DNA of 64,000 nucleotides, taken from Lelliottia nimipressuralis. Its GTDB lineage: Bacteria > Pseudomonadota > Gammaproteobacteria > Enterobacterales > Enterobacteriaceae. The stretch is from the NCBI RefSeq assembly GCF_004115925.1, contig NZ_SDDX01000009.1, positions 1-64,000 of the forward strand. The letters are read 5' to 3'. Position numbers and translations under genes: made by a program. The notes beneath the pieces are model-generated. The model saw only the letters and a list, made by a program, of their open reading frames with translations. It made no database searches and was not told the DNA's origin. Positions 19,118-28,913 of this stretch are shown in pieces; within the stretch, counting starts at the first letter, position 1; each line of letters opens with the position of its first letter.

Positions 19118-21793
19118 ATGTCGTTAACCCTACGCGAAGCCAGTAAGGACACGTTGCAAGCCGAGAATAAGACCTATCACTACTACAGCTTGCCGCTGGC
19201 CGCCAGGACACTTGGGGACATCGCGCGCTTACCCAAGTCACTGAAAGTTTTACTGGAAAATCTCTTACGCTGGCAGGATGACGAGTCTGTCACTGCCGAT
19301 GATATCCACGCACTGGCGGGGTGGTTGAAAAACGCCCACGCCGACCGTGAAATCGCCTATCGTCCGGCGAGGGTATTGATGCAGGACTTCACTGGCGTAC
19401 CGGCGGTAGTGGATCTGGCGGCGATGCGCGAAGCCGTTAAACGTCTCGGCGGCGATACCGCCAAAGTGAACCCGCTTTCTCCCGTCGATCTGGTGATTGA
19501 CCACTCTGTCACCGTTGACCATTTTGGCGATGACGACGCCTTCGAAGAGAACGTGCGTCTGGAGATGGAGCGCAACCACGAACGCTATGTATTTTTGAAA
19601 TGGGGCCAGCAGGCCTTTAGCCGTTTCAGCGTCGTACCGCCCGGCACCGGGATTTGCCATCAGGTAAACCTGGAGTATCTGGGCAAAGCGGTGTGGAGCG
19701 AGCTGCAGGACAAAGAGTGGATCGCTTATCCCGACACGCTGGTCGGGACCGACTCCCACACCACGATGATCAACGGACTCGGGGTTCTGGGGTGGGGTGT
19801 CGGCGGGATTGAAGCCGAAGCCGCGATGCTTGGACAGCCCGTCTCAATGCTGATCCCGGATGTGGTGGGCTTTAAGCTGCTGGGCAAGTTGCGCGAAGGG
19901 ATTACCGCCACAGACCTGGTGCTGACCGTCACCCAGATGCTGCGTAAACATGGCGTGGTCGGCAAGTTTGTTGAATTCTACGGCGACGGTCTGGACTCTC
20001 TACCGCTGGCCGATCGTGCGACCATCGCCAACATGGCACCTGAGTATGGCGCGACGTGCGGCTTCTTCCCAATTGATGGCGTGACGCTGGAATACATGCG
20101 CCTGAGCGGGCGTAGCGACGAGCAAGTGGGGCTGGTCGAGGCCTATGCCAAAGCACAGGGGATGTGGCGCAATACGGGCGATGAGCCGGTCTTTACCAGC
20201 ACGCTTGAGCTGGATATGAATGAAGTCGAGGCGAGTCTCGCCGGGCCAAAACGCCCGCAGGATCGCGTCGCGCTGCAAAACGTGCCGAAAGCCTTTGCTG
20301 CCAGTAACGAACTGGAACTTAATAACGCGCAAAAAGACCGCCACCCGGTCGATTATGTTATGAACGGGCATCAGTATCAGCTGCCTGACGGTGCCGTGGT
20401 GATTGCGGCCATTACCTCCTGTACCAACACCTCCAACCCGAGTGTGCTGATGGCGGCGGGTCTGCTGGCGAAAAAAGCAGTAACGATTGGGCTTAAACGT
20501 CAGCCGTGGGTCAAAGCGTCGTTAGCGCCGGGGTCGAAAGTTGTTTCGGACTATCTGGCGAAAGCCAAACTGACGCCTTATCTCGACGAGCTGGGCTTTA
20601 ACCTGGTGGGATATGGATGCACGACCTGTATCGGTAACTCAGGACCGCTGCCGGACCCCATCGAGCAGGCGATCAAGCAGGGCGATCTCACGGTGGGTGC
20701 CGTGCTTTCGGGTAACCGTAACTTTGAAGGCCGTATTCATCCGCTGGTGAAAACCAACTGGCTGGCCTCTCCGCCGCTGGTGGTCGCCTACGCCCTGGCG
20801 GGCAACATGAACATTAATCTGGCCAGCGATCCTCTCGGCCACGATCGGAAAGGCGATCCGGTGTATCTGAAAGATATCTGGCCCTCGGCGCAAGAAATTG
20901 CCCGCGCCGTGGAGCAGGTTTCCACCGAGATGTTCCGCAAGGAGTATGCCGAGGTGTTTGAAGGTACGCCGGAGTGGAAAACCATCAAAGTGGAACGGTC
21001 TGACACCTACGGCTGGCAGAGTGACTCCACCTATATCCGACTGTCGCCATTCTTCGATGACATGGAAGCCCAGCCGAAACCGCTGGTCGACATCCAGGAC
21101 GCGCGCATTCTGGCGATGCTGGGGGACTCCGTCACCACCGACCACATCTCTCCGGCGGGCAGTATTAAACCCGATAGCCCGGCAGGGCGTTACCTGCAGG
21201 GGCGTGGCGTTGAGCGTCGCGACTTTAACTCCTACGGCTCCCGTCGCGGCAACCACGAAGTGATGATGCGCGGTACGTTCGCCAACATCCGTATTCGCAA
21301 CGAAATGGTGCCGGGTGTTGAGGGCGGAATGACGCGCCATCTTCCTGGTAGCGAAGTTGTGTCGATCTACGATGCGGCGATGAAATATCAGCAGGAAGGC
21401 ACGCCGCTGGCGGTCATTGCCGGTAAAGAGTATGGCTCTGGCTCAAGCCGTGACTGGGCCGCGAAAGGGCCGCGTCTGCTGGGCGTGCGGGTGGTGATTT
21501 CGGAATCCTTTGAACGTATTCACCGTTCGAATCTGATTGGAATGGGGATCCTGCCGCTGGAGTTCCCGCGGGGGGTGACGCGTAAAACGCTGGGGTTAAC
21601 GGGGGAAGAGCGGATTGATGTTCGCGATCTGCAGAACCTGAAACCGGGGGCGACCGTTCCGGTACAGCTCACACGCGCGGATGGTAAAAAGGAAGTGCTC
21701 GATTGCCGCTGTCGTATCGACACGGCGACGGAACTGACCTACTACCAGAATGACGGCATCCTGCACTATGTGATTCGTAATATGCTGAACTAA
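19118..21793 (+). CDS. acnA: Aconitate hydratase A
   Basis: AcnA (891 residues, as in E. coli) interconverts citrate and isocitrate and is the stress- and stationary-phase aconitase. The 4Fe-4S ligands are the cysteines of [11 protein letters not shown] (near 435) and CTTCIGNSG (near 501 and 504). The swivel domain carries [12 protein letters not shown]. The start at 19118 is set by AAGGAGGAG 5 bp upstream and the N-terminus SLTLREASK; the open frame extends 91 codons further through the terminator and is not coding there. SoxRS, ArcA and FNR control is known in E. coli; no sites were assigned here. Confidence 0.98.
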   Translation: MSLTLREASKDTLQAENKTYHYYSLPLAARTLGDIARLPKSLKVLLENLLRWQDDESVTADDIHALAGWLKNAHADREIAYRPARVLMQDFTGVPAVVDLAAMREAVKRLGGDTAKVNPLSPVDLVIDHSVTVDHFGDDDAFEENVRLEMERNHERYVFLKWGQQAFSRFSVVPPGTGICHQVNLEYLGKAVWSELQDKEWIAYPDTLVGTDSHTTMINGLGVLGWGVGGIEAEAAMLGQPVSMLIPDVVGFKLLGKLREGITATDLVLTVTQMLRKHGVVGKFVEFYGDGLDSLPLADRATIANMAPEYGATCGFFPIDGVTLEYMRLSGRSDEQVGLVEAYAKAQGMWRNTGDEPVFTSTLELDMNEVEASLAGPKRPQDRVALQNVPKAFAASNELELNNAQKDRHPVDYVMNGHQYQLPDGAVVIAAITSCTNTSNPSVLMAAGLLAKKAVTIGLKRQPWVKASLAPGSKVVSDYLAKAKLTPYLDELGFNLVGYGCTTCIGNSGPLPDPIEQAIKQGDLTVGAVLSGNRNFEGRIHPLVKTNWLASPPLVVAYALAGNMNINLASDPLGHDRKGDPVYLKDIWPSAQEIARAVEQVSTEMFRKEYAEVFEGTPEWKTIKVERSDTYGWQSDSTYIRLSPFFDDMEAQPKPLVDIQDARILAMLGDSVTTDHISPAGSIKPDSPAGRYLQGRGVERRDFNSYGSRRGNHEVMMRGTFANIRIRNEMVPGVEGGMTRHLPGSEVVSIYDAAMKYQQEGTPLAVIAGKEYGSGSSRDWAAKGPRLLGVRVVISESFERIHRSNLIGMGILPLEFPRGVTRKTLGLTGEERIDVRDLQNLKPGATVPVQLTRADGKKEVLDCRCRIDTATELTYYQNDGILHYVIRNMLN

Positions 21794-21799
21794 CGGCAC

Positions 21800-21827
21800 T
21801 GGCCCGGCGTAAGCCGGGCCATATTTT
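21800..21827. terminator. acnA/ribA convergent terminator
   Basis: TGGCCCGGC-GTAA-GCCGGGCCA followed by TATTTTT lies between the stops of acnA (plus) and ribA (minus). The T-tract favours the acnA direction. Confidence 0.85.
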
Positions 21828-22417
21828 TACTCGCTAAGAAGGTGACCCATCTTCGCGGCTTTGGTATCGAGGTAATGCGCATTTTTCGGGTTACGGCCCA
21901 CAATCAGCGGCACACGTTCCACGATATTGATCCCGGCTTCGGTGAGGATCTCCACTTTGCGTGGGTTGTTCGTCAGCAGACGCACTTCGTCCACGCCCAG
22001 CAGTTTGAACATATCCGCACACAGGGTGAAATCGCGTTCATCGGCGGCAAAGCCGAGCTGATGGTTGGCTTCGACGGTATCGTAGCCCTGATCCTGCAGC
22101 GCATAGGCGCGGATTTTATTCAACAGACCAATGTTACGACCTTCCTGGCGATGGTAGAGCAGCACGCCACGGCCTTCTTCGGCGATATGAGAAAGCGCCG
22201 CTTCGAGCTGGAAACCGCAATCACAGCGCAGGCTGAACAAGGCATCACCCGTCAGACACTCGGAATGGACACGAGCCAGTACCGGTGTTTGCCCTGAAAT
22301 GTCGCCAAACACCAGTGCTACGTGGTCCTGTCCGGTTGCCAGTTCTTCAAAACCCACCATCAGGAAATCGCCCCATGGGGTTGGCAGATTGGCTTCTGCC
22401 ACGCGTTTAAGCTGCAT
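21827..22417 (-). CDS. ribA: GTP cyclohydrolase II
   Basis: RibA (196 residues, E. coli 196) opens the imidazole ring of GTP in the first committed step of riboflavin synthesis. Zinc ligands Cys54, Cys65 and Cys67 are in [16 protein letters not shown], and the GTP-binding/catalytic region is [13 protein letters not shown]. It is the stand-alone form without the RibB domain. GGAG lies 7 bp before the ATG, and a stable hairpin sits in the leader. Confidence 0.97.
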   Translation of the reverse strand: MQLKRVAEANLPTPWGDFLMVGFEELATGQDHVALVFGDISGQTPVLARVHSECLTGDALFSLRCDCGFQLEAALSHIAEEGRGVLLYHRQEGRNIGLLNKIRAYALQDQGYDTVEANHQLGFAADERDFTLCADMFKLLGVDEVRLLTNNPRKVEILTEAGINIVERVPLIVGRNPKNAHYLDTKAAKMGHLLSE

Positions 22418-22435
22418 GTGATTCTCCAGAGTATG

Positions 22436-22454
22436 CTGACACGTTTCGTGTCAG
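22436..22454 (-). other. Hairpin in the ribA leader
   Basis: CTGACACG-TTT-CGTGTCAG is an 8-bp perfect stem about 20 bp upstream of the ribA ATG, just before the ribosome site. It could be an operator or an mRNA structure; it lacks a U-tract on the ribA strand. It is too small to be an FMN riboswitch. Confidence 0.45.
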
Positions 22455-22612
22455 TCGCCCTTCGGCTTTAGTATCTCGCTATTTTGCCACAAGCCGACGG
22501 CGTTCACCTAGCTGAGGGCATACTATACGGACGTTAAACGCACAATCCGACATTTTCACGAATTGCGATAAATTCAGTTATGATTGTTGAGCTTAGCGAA
22601 AAAGGAGAGAAC

Positions 22613-23380
22613 ATGCTTTCAATTGCCCGCCGCACGGCTGCCGGTGCCGCCATTTTACTCATTATGCCCGTCGCGGTATGGATTTCGGGCTGGGCCTGGC
22701 AACCGGGACATAACAGCGCGTGGCTGAAAGCGCTGTACTGGCTGACGGAAACCGTTACCCAGCCGTGGGGAATTATTACGCACGGGATCCTCTGTGCGTG
22801 GTTTTTATGGTGCCTGCGTTTTCGGCTGCGTCCGGCGATCATGCTGTTTGTCATTCTGGGTGGGGCAATCGTTGTTGGCCAGGGAATAAAGTCGTGGGTC
22901 AAAGATCACGTCCAGGAGCCGCGCCCCTTTGTAGTCTGGCTTGAAAAAACGCATCATATTCCGGTAGATACCTTCTACAATTTAAAGCGTAAAGAGCGCG
23001 GGCATTTGGTGAAAGATCAGCTGGCTGAAGCGCAGGAAATTCCGAAATTTTTACGCAAACACTGGCAAAAAGAGACCGGTTTCGCGTTCCCTTCCGGGCA
23101 TACCATGTTTGCGGCCAGTTGGGCGCTGTTAGCCGTGGGTTTACTCTGGCCGCGTCGTCGTACCGTGACCATTGCGATTTTACTGGTCTGGGCGACGGGC
23201 GTAATGGGCAGCCGTCTGCTGCTGGGGATGCACTGGCCGCGGGATTTGGTGGTGGCAACGCTTATTTCATGGCTGCTGGTGACGTTCGCGACCTGGCTTG
23301 CGCAACGGCTCTGTGGACCACTGACGCCACCGCCGGAAGAGAACAAAGAGATCGCACAAAGAGAGCAGGAAGAGGGCTGA
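22613..23380 (+). CDS. pgpB: Phosphatidylglycerophosphatase B / undecaprenyl-pyrophosphate phosphatase
   Basis: PgpB (255 residues, E. coli 254) is an inner-membrane PAP2 phosphatase acting on phosphatidylglycerol phosphate and undecaprenyl pyrophosphate. The three PAP2 motifs are visible: K(x6)RP in KDHVQEPRP, PSGHTMF, and SRLLLGMHWPRD with the catalytic histidine. About six membrane segments are predicted. The start MLSIARRTA follows AAAGGAGAG; an upstream in-frame ATT/ATG is not needed. Its upstream DNA is shared with divergent ribA. Confidence 0.96.
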   Translation: MLSIARRTAAGAAILLIMPVAVWISGWAWQPGHNSAWLKALYWLTETVTQPWGIITHGILCAWFLWCLRFRLRPAIMLFVILGGAIVVGQGIKSWVKDHVQEPRPFVVWLEKTHHIPVDTFYNLKRKERGHLVKDQLAEAQEIPKFLRKHWQKETGFAFPSGHTMFAASWALLAVGLLWPRRRTVTIAILLVWATGVMGSRLLLGMHWPRDLVVATLISWLLVTFATWLAQRLCGPLTPPPEENKEIAQREQEEG

Positions 23381-23528
23381 TGGTTGAAATTCGCCGTTTA
23401 GCCCACAAATCATCTTGGACCCTATCACTTTTTCCGTTTCGCGCTTGCGGCTAAAATGGTAGTTTATAAGGCTGATTGCGGCGAGTTGAACAGACTTTAT
23501 TCGCTTAAACCACATAACGGGACGTCAT

Positions 23529-23837
23529 GTGAAATATCTACTCATATTCTTACTGGTGTTAGCGATTTTTGTTATTTCGGTCACGCTGGGTGCGCAAAAC
23601 GATCAACTGGTGACATTCAACTACCTGCTGGCGCAGGGCGAGTATCGCGTATCGAGCTTGCTTGCTGTTTTATTCGCCGCGGGTTTTATCATCGGCTGGC
23701 TGGTTTGTGGCCTGTTCTGGCTGAAAGTTCGTGTTTCTCTGGCGCGCGCCGAACGTAAAATCAAACGTCTTGAAAATCAAATTGCGCCTGTGAGCGACGT
23801 GCCGGTAAATACTGGTGTGCCGGTCGTGAAGGAATAA
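23529..23837 (+). CDS. lapA: Lipopolysaccharide assembly protein A
   Basis: LapA/YciS (102 residues) is an inner-membrane protein with two transmembrane segments (residues 2-22 and 41-65) and a cytoplasmic coiled-coil tail (RAERKIKRLENQ). With LapB it takes part in control of LPS synthesis. Translation starts at GTG (KYLLIFLLVLA follows). A heat-shock-type promoter is known upstream in E. coli; a candidate TATAAG element lies at 23464-23469, but I did not assign it firmly. lapB follows after 6 bp. Confidence 0.95.
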   Translation: MKYLLIFLLVLAIFVISVTLGAQNDQLVTFNYLLAQGEYRVSSLLAVLFAAGFIIGWLVCGLFWLKVRVSLARAERKIKRLENQIAPVSDVPVNTGVPVVKE

Positions 23838-23843
23838 ACGAAT

Positions 23844-25013
23844 ATGCTGGAGTTGTTGTTTCTGCTTTTGCCTGTAGCCGCAGCCTATGGCTGGTATATG
23901 GGCCGCAGAAGTGCGCAACAAAATAAGCAGGACGAGGCAAACCGGCTTTCCCGCGACTATGTGGCGGGGGTTAACTTCCTTCTGAGCAACCAACAGGATA
24001 AAGCGGTAGACCTGTTCCTCGACATGTTAAAAGAGGACACCGGTACCGTTGAGGCGCATCTCACCCTCGGAAACCTGTTCCGCTCGCGTGGCGAGGTCGA
24101 TCGCGCCATTCGCATCCACCAGACATTGATGGAAAGCGCCTCTCTCACCTACGATCAACGTCTGCTGGCAGTCCAACAGCTGGGCCGTGATTACATGGCC
24201 GCCGGCCTTTACGATCGCGCTGAAGACATGTTCAGCCAGCTGGTGGATGAAACCGATTTTCGCATCAGCGCTTTACAGCAACTCCTGCAAATTTATCAGG
24301 CAACCAGCGACTGGCAAAAAGCCATCGATACCGCAGAACGTCTGGTGAAGCTCGGGAAAGACAACCAGCGCGTTGAAATCGCCCATTTCTACTGTGAGCT
24401 GGCCTTACAGCAGATGGGTAGCGATGATATGGACAAAGCCATGTCGCTGCTGAAAAAGGGCGCGTCTGCCGATCGTAACAGCGCACGTATCTCCATTATG
24501 ATGGGGCGCGTGTTCATGGCGAAAGGCGAGTTTGGTAAAGCCGTCGAATGCCTCTTGCGGGTGATCGATCAGGATAAAGAGCTGGTCAGTGAAACTCTGG
24601 AAATGCTGCAAACCTGTTATCAGCAGCTTGGGCGTCCGGATGAGTGGGTGAGCTTCTTACGTCGCTGCGTCGAAGAGAACACCGGTGCGACGGCGGAGCT
24701 GATGCTGGCGGATGTCGTGGAGCAGCACGAAGGCAACGATACCGCCCAGGTCTATATCACCCGTCAGCTGCAGCGTCACCCGACCATGCGCGTCTTCCAC
24801 AAGCTGATGGACTACCATCTGAACGATGCGGAAGAAGGGCGCGCGAAAGAGAGCCTGATGGTGCTGCGTGACATGGTTGGCGAACAGGTGCGCAGCAAGC
24901 CGCGCTATCGCTGCTCAAAATGCGGATTTACCGCCTACACGCTCTACTGGCATTGTCCTTCCTGCCGCGCATGGTCAACCATTAAGCCGATACGCGGTCT
25001 GGACGGGCAGTAA
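23844..25013 (+). CDS. lapB: Lipopolysaccharide assembly protein B
   Basis: LapB/YciM (389 residues, as in E. coli) is anchored by an N-terminal transmembrane helix (residues 1-20), carries a run of TPR repeats through residue ~350 and ends in a rubredoxin-type metal site (CSKCGFTAYTLYWHCPSC). It acts with FtsH to promote turnover of LpxC and so balances LPS with phospholipid. It is co-transcribed with lapA. Confidence 0.97.
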   Translation: MLELLFLLLPVAAAYGWYMGRRSAQQNKQDEANRLSRDYVAGVNFLLSNQQDKAVDLFLDMLKEDTGTVEAHLTLGNLFRSRGEVDRAIRIHQTLMESASLTYDQRLLAVQQLGRDYMAAGLYDRAEDMFSQLVDETDFRISALQQLLQIYQATSDWQKAIDTAERLVKLGKDNQRVEIAHFYCELALQQMGSDDMDKAMSLLKKGASADRNSARISIMMGRVFMAKGEFGKAVECLLRVIDQDKELVSETLEMLQTCYQQLGRPDEWVSFLRRCVEENTGATAELMLADVVEQHEGNDTAQVYITRQLQRHPTMRVFHKLMDYHLNDAEEGRAKESLMVLRDMVGEQVRSKPRYRCSKCGFTAYTLYWHCPSCRAWSTIKPIRGLDGQ

Positions 25014-25199
25014 TTTTTTAAAACACTGCATATTAGTTACAACATACTATTTACGTTTTATGACCTGTTAAACTCCGTGCGGTCTGCCGTCATGCAGGAC
25101 GGTAAATCGATTCTGTCAATTTCTGGCGCCGACAGGTAGAATGCTCGCCGTTTATCTATCCCGCGCCGCTGCGGCGCCCATAGACGAAAAGGGCTGGTC

Positions 25200-25937
25200 A
25201 TGACGTTTGTTGCATCCTCTTCTTCCCGCGTAGTTACCGAATCTCCTGTTGTTGTTGCACTCGACTATAACAATCGTGACAGCGCACTCGCGTTTGTCGA
25301 TCGCATCGACCCACGCGACTGCCGTCTGAAAGTCGGCAAAGAGATGTTCACCCTGTTTGGACCGCAAATCGTGCGCGACCTGCAACAGCGTGGCTTCGAG
25401 GTATTTCTCGACCTGAAATTCCATGACATCCCAAACACCACTGCCCACGCGGTAGCAGCTGCGGCTGAACTGGGCGTCTGGATGGTGAACGTTCATGCAT
25501 CAGGCGGGGCGCGAATGATGACCGCCGCTCGCGAAGCGCTGGTGCCGTTTGGCAAAGACGCACCGCTGCTGATTGCCGTTACCGTACTCACCAGTATGGA
25601 AGCGAGCGATTTACGGGATCTTGGCGTGACGTTGTCACCGGCTGAGCACGCTGAACGCCTGGCGCGCCTGACGCAAAATTGCGGGCTGGATGGCGTGGTC
25701 TGTTCCGCTCAGGAGGCCGTGCGTTTCAAAGCTGAACTGGGGCAGGCATTCAAACTGGTTACTCCGGGCATTCGTCCTCAGGGCAGTGATGCGGGCGATC
25801 AGCGTCGTATCATGACGCCAGAGCAAGCGCTGGCGGCAGGCGTTGACTACATGGTGATTGGTCGTCCGGTCACGCAGTCTGCCGATCCGGCGCTAACCTT
25901 AAAAGCAATCAATGCATCTCTGGGTAAGGGGGCGTAA
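25200..25937 (+). CDS. pyrF: Orotidine 5'-phosphate decarboxylase
   Basis: PyrF (245 residues) makes UMP from OMP. The catalytic Asp-Lys-Asp array is in [11 protein letters not shown] near residues 69-79 and the phosphate-binding loop is [11 protein letters not shown]. The stop overlaps the yciH start by one base, so pyrF-yciH form an operon as in E. coli. Confidence 0.97.
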   Translation: MTFVASSSSRVVTESPVVVALDYNNRDSALAFVDRIDPRDCRLKVGKEMFTLFGPQIVRDLQQRGFEVFLDLKFHDIPNTTAHAVAAAAELGVWMVNVHASGGARMMTAAREALVPFGKDAPLLIAVTVLTSMEASDLRDLGVTLSPAEHAERLARLTQNCGLDGVVCSAQEAVRFKAELGQAFKLVTPGIRPQGSDAGDQRRIMTPEQALAAGVDYMVIGRPVTQSADPALTLKAINASLGKGA

Positions 25938-26263
25938 TGAGCGATTCTAACAGCCGTCTGGTCTATTCGACGGACAGTGGCCGTATCGATGAGCCAAAAG
26001 TGGCCGTGCAGCGTCCGAAGGGCGATGGCATTGTGCGTATCCAGCGTCAGACCAGTGGTCGTAAGGGCAAAGGCGTCTGCCTGATTACCGGCATTGACGA
26101 GGATGACGCAGCGCTGGCAAAACTGGCCGCAGAGCTGAAAAAGCGATGCGGATGCGGTGGGGCGGTCAAAGACGGCGTAATCGAAATTCAGGGCGACAAC
26201 CGCGAGTTAATTAAGACACTGCTCGAAGCCAAAGGGATGAAAGTCAAACTGGCAGGCGGCTAA
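25937..26263 (+). CDS. yciH: SUI1/eIF1-like translation factor YciH
   Basis: A 108-residue protein with the SUI1 fold (KGVCLITGIDEDD, LKKRCGCGGAVKDG, IQGDNRE). YciH resembles eukaryotic eIF1 and in E. coli has been linked to initiation fidelity and stress-related inhibition of translation. It is coupled to pyrF. A strong terminator follows. Confidence 0.94.
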   Translation: MSDSNSRLVYSTDSGRIDEPKVAVQRPKGDGIVRIQRQTSGRKGKGVCLITGIDEDDAALAKLAAELKKRCGCGGAVKDGVIEIQGDNRELIKTLLEAKGMKVKLAGG

Positions 26264-26269
26264 AATAAT

Positions 26270-26298
26270 AAGCCACGGTATTTACCGTGGCTTTTTTC
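26270..26298 (+). terminator. pyrF-yciH terminator
   Basis: AAGCCACGGT-ATTT-ACCGTGGCTT followed by TTTTC: 10-bp perfect stem with U-tract directly after yciH. Confidence 0.92.
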
Positions 26299-26364
26299 TT
26301 GGTGCGTAAGTCAGAAAATTGCGTTCTGAATTAATCAAATCAAACAGTGGCTATTTAATATATC

Positions 26365-26583
26365 TTATTTACCGACCTGATGGCCGATAACACCACCTAC
26401 GGCGGCACCACCTAATGTACCCAGCGTGCTACCATCGGTTAAGACTGCACCACCGAGAGCACCGGCACCTGCCCCGATCGCGGTGTTACGGTCACGTTTA
26501 GACCAGTTAGAACATGCGCTCAAAGACATTGCGAGGGTTACTGCCAAAACAGCTGCGGCTAATTTTTTGCTGGTTAAATTCAT
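26365..26583 (-). CDS. osmB: Osmotically inducible lipoprotein OsmB
   Basis: OsmB (72 residues from the second ATG) has a lipoprotein signal peptide with the lipobox SLSAC (Cys24). The mature part is a glycine-zipper domain (GAGAGALGGAVL, GGAAVGGVIG) almost identical to E. coli OsmB. Two adjacent ATGs (26586 and 26583) follow AGGAGA; the second matches the E. coli length. Expression is expected to depend on sigma-S and osmolarity through the promoter just upstream. Confidence 0.96.
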   Translation of the reverse strand: MNLTSKKLAAAVLAVTLAMSLSACSNWSKRDRNTAIGAGAGALGGAVLTDGSTLGTLGGAAVGGVIGHQVGK

Positions 26584-26628
26584 CATACTTTCTCCTGAAT
26601 TATTGATTCACGGAAATAAGCTATCTGT

Positions 26629-26636
26629 AAGTATAG
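26629..26636 (-). promoter_or_regulatory. osmB sigma-S-type promoter (-10)
   Basis: The minus strand reads CTATACTT, the sigma-S consensus -10 with its C at -13, 45 bp upstream of the osmB start. A sigma-S promoter for osmB is well established in E. coli. The -35 side (TTCTTTTGA) is weak, as is usual for this class. Confidence 0.6.
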
Positions 26637-26818
26637 TCAAAAGAATACTTCAGCGTCATATTCCGTGAAACCTGGTCGCGCAGGTGTTACACAATCACGC
26701 AGGTGATAGTCACTTCCTGTTATATCGCTAATAGTAATTTTAAGTTTTTGGTATCGAAACGACAGGTAAATAATCTTAAAGGGATGTTCAGAATTATCTC
26801 AGATGCCAGAATAGGCTA

Positions 26819-26840
26819 TGCGCCCGCAAAGACGGGCGCA
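26819..26840 (-). terminator. Stem-loop after yciT
   Basis: TGCGCCCG-TCTTTG-CGGGCGCA (minus strand) begins 8 bp after the yciT stop. The GC-rich 8-bp stem suggests a terminator, but there is no U-tract. Confidence 0.45.
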
Positions 26841-26848
26841 GGAGAGCG

Positions 26849-27601
26849 TCAGACAGAGTGTTTGACGATATCGACGGTCAGGCCGTCGCGCTGCAGTTGC
26901 TCGCGGTGCGCATCGCTCAGCCGTTCATCGGTGATGACGCGGCTAAAGCGGGAGATCGGCCCCATCATGTAGGGATGCACCGCGCCAAATTTCGAGCTGT
27001 CTGTAAGCACAATGGCTTCACAGCCTTTTTCCAGAACCGCGTTTACCACATCGGAACGCATCATATCGCGGCCGGTAAAGCCGGTTTCCGGCTGCCAACC
27101 GTCAATCCCGATAAAGGCCTTGCTGAAGTGAACCTGCTGAACATACTGACGCGTCAGCGGCCCGACCATGCTTTCGCTTTTTTTCTGGTAGATACCGCCC
27201 AGCAGAATCACCTCGCATCGCGTCTCTTTCAGCAGATGGGCGATATAGCTGCTCACGGTAATGATCGTGATGTCTTTCTGCTCCGCGAGCGTGCGGGCCA
27301 GCAGGGCGTTGCTACTGCCGTTCTCGATAAACACGGTTTCACCGTTGTTGACCAGGGAGGCAGCAAACTCCGCCAGTTCACGTTTTAGCGCGAAATTGGT
27401 CATCATGCGCGTTTCAACGTCTTCACTGTCCAGCGGTACGGCGTAACCGTGAGCACGGCGCAGATAACTCTGTTTTTCAAGCAGATTCAGATCCTGACGA
27501 ATAGTGACCTCTGAAACGCCGGTCGTTTTGGCCAGCTCGACGACACTTACGCGTCCTTTGTCGATCACCATCTGCAGAATGATTTGTTGTCGGGAATTCA
27601 T
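26849..27601 (-). CDS. yciT: DeoR-family regulator YciT
   Basis: A 250-residue DeoR-type repressor: N-terminal HTH ([25 protein letters not shown], residues ~18-42) and a C-terminal sugar-phosphate-sensor domain ([31 protein letters not shown]). The start MNSRQQIIL is as in E. coli YciT; ATG at 27610 is an alternative. In E. coli YciT has been linked to osmolarity-related gene control. It lies downstream of yciZ on the same strand. Confidence 0.92.
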   Translation of the reverse strand: MNSRQQIILQMVIDKGRVSVVELAKTTGVSEVTIRQDLNLLEKQSYLRRAHGYAVPLDSEDVETRMMTNFALKRELAEFAASLVNNGETVFIENGSSNALLARTLAEQKDITIITVSSYIAHLLKETRCEVILLGGIYQKKSESMVGPLTRQYVQQVHFSKAFIGIDGWQPETGFTGRDMMRSDVVNAVLEKGCEAIVLTDSSKFGAVHPYMMGPISRFSRVITDERLSDAHREQLQRDGLTVDIVKHSV

Positions 27602-27667
27602 AGCATCCATATAAACGCGGCGAGCGCCGCGGGTTGAAAGTACGACAAAACGAAAAAGGGGTAAACG

Positions 27668-27850
27668 TTACACTTCCCAGGGGGATTTAGACGGGTCGGG
27701 ATCGGGCGAATGGCCCGTACCGTTCTGCGCCAGTAATTCAGATTTTAGGATCTCAAGATTACGGATCGCGGAGTGGTAATCGCCAGCGACCAGAATATCC
27801 AGCACCGTATCAATACGTTGTGCCACTTTCTGCGCGTCAACTTCAGACAT
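27668..27850 (-). CDS. yciZ: UPF0509 protein YciZ
   Basis: A 60-residue acidic protein (E. coli YciZ 57) with conserved core [25 protein letters not shown] and C-terminal PWEV. The start at 27850 has GAGGG 8 bp upstream; an adjacent ATG at 27853 is also possible. No function is known. It is divergent from rpfF, with 190 bp of shared upstream DNA. Confidence 0.9.
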   Translation of the reverse strand: MSEVDAQKVAQRIDTVLDILVAGDYHSAIRNLEILKSELLAQNGTGHSPDPDPSKSPWEV

Positions 27851-28007
27851 CATCTCACCCTCAGAACGAAAAGTTAATAATTTCAATGATGCAGAAATTG
27901 CTTCCAAAAGAGAAGGGAAAAAATGCACTAACCAAATTACATAAATGAAAGTGATAAATTTATCCCTCCGCATACAGACGAGTTGGGTGGTGGATTAGTC
28001 TAAAACT

Positions 28008-28026
28008 GCGCGCAAGGCGCTTTTTT
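28008..28026 (+). promoter_or_regulatory. Short hairpin with T-run in the rpfF leader
   Basis: GCGC-GCAAG-GCGC followed by six T residues ends 4 bp before the GAGGAAT ribosome site of rpfF. It looks like a weak intrinsic terminator placed in a 5' leader, so it could attenuate rpfF expression. The stem is only 4 bp, so this is tentative. Confidence 0.35.
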
Positions 28027-28043
28027 ATATGAGGAATTAGACT

Positions 28044-28913
28044 ATGACAGTCATCAACCAAGCAACCTGCAAACTGTTCACCGATCCTGAACGTTTTACC
28101 CAACTCGCAGGCTATTACGAGGAGGAGCGGCGCACCGTGTGGATGCTGCTACGCGCCCAGCCGCGTCCTTGCTTTAATCACGCATTAATTGAGGAGATCA
28201 TGAATATGTCCTGGCTGGTGCGGCAATCCGGTTTTGCCGTCGACTTCTGGGTTACCGGCTCACTGGTTCCGGATATGTACAATACGGGAGGGGATTTACG
28301 CTTCTTTGTGGAGTGCATTCAAAACGGACGCCGCGAAGCGTTACGCGCTTACGCGCGCGCCTGCGTCGATTGCGTTCACGCGGCGTCGCGCGGGTTTAAT
28401 ACAGGCGCCATCACGCTGGCGATGGTGGAGGGCAGCGCCCTCGGCGGGGGCTTTGAGGCCGCGCTGGCACACCATTTTGTGCTGGCGCAGCGCGATGCGC
28501 GTCTGGGCTTTCCGGAAATTGCTTTTAACCTGTTCCCCGGCATGGGCGGATATTCGCTGGTCGCCCGCCGCGCAGGCATGAAGCTGGCCGAGGAGCTGAT
28601 CTACCGAGGCGAGTCGCACACGGCGGAGTGGCACGAGCAGTTTGGTCTGGTGGATGTGCTGTTTGAGCCGGGACAGGGATACGTATCGACACGCACGTTC
28701 ATCGACACCTTACAGCCGAAGCTGAACGGCGTTCGGGCAATGCTTCGCGCCCGTCAGCGTGTACTGCGGCTGCCGCGCAGTGAATTAATGGATATCACTG
28801 AGGATTGGGTGGATGCGGCGTTCTGCCTGGAGTCGAAAGACATTGCTTATATGGAACGTCTGGTGATGCTGCAAAACCGTCATAATGCGGCGGGCATGCG
28901 CAAAGCCAGTTAA
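28044..28913 (+). CDS. rpfF: DSF synthase RpfF (crotonase-family enoyl-CoA hydratase/thioesterase)
   Basis: This 289-residue crotonase-fold protein resembles RpfF, which makes cis-2-unsaturated fatty acid signals (DSF/BDSF) from acyl-ACP by dehydration and thioester hydrolysis. The two catalytic glutamates of Xanthomonas RpfF (141 and 161) are present here as Glu138 (GGGFEAAL) and Glu158 ([17 protein letters not shown]) with the same 20-residue spacing. The N-terminal extension and C-terminal helices typical of RpfF are also present. It converges on the PAS-GGDEF-EAL gene with overlapping stop codons; that neighbour is the known receptor partner RpfR in Burkholderia and Cronobacter. E. coli lacks this gene at this locus. 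GAGGAAT lies 6 bp before the ATG. Confidence 0.9.
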   Translation: MTVINQATCKLFTDPERFTQLAGYYEEERRTVWMLLRAQPRPCFNHALIEEIMNMSWLVRQSGFAVDFWVTGSLVPDMYNTGGDLRFFVECIQNGRREALRAYARACVDCVHAASRGFNTGAITLAMVEGSALGGGFEAALAHHFVLAQRDARLGFPEIAFNLFPGMGGYSLVARRAGMKLAEELIYRGESHTAEWHEQFGLVDVLFEPGQGYVSTRTFIDTLQPKLNGVRAMLRARQRVLRLPRSELMDITEDWVDAAFCLESKDIAYMERLVMLQNRHNAAGMRKAS

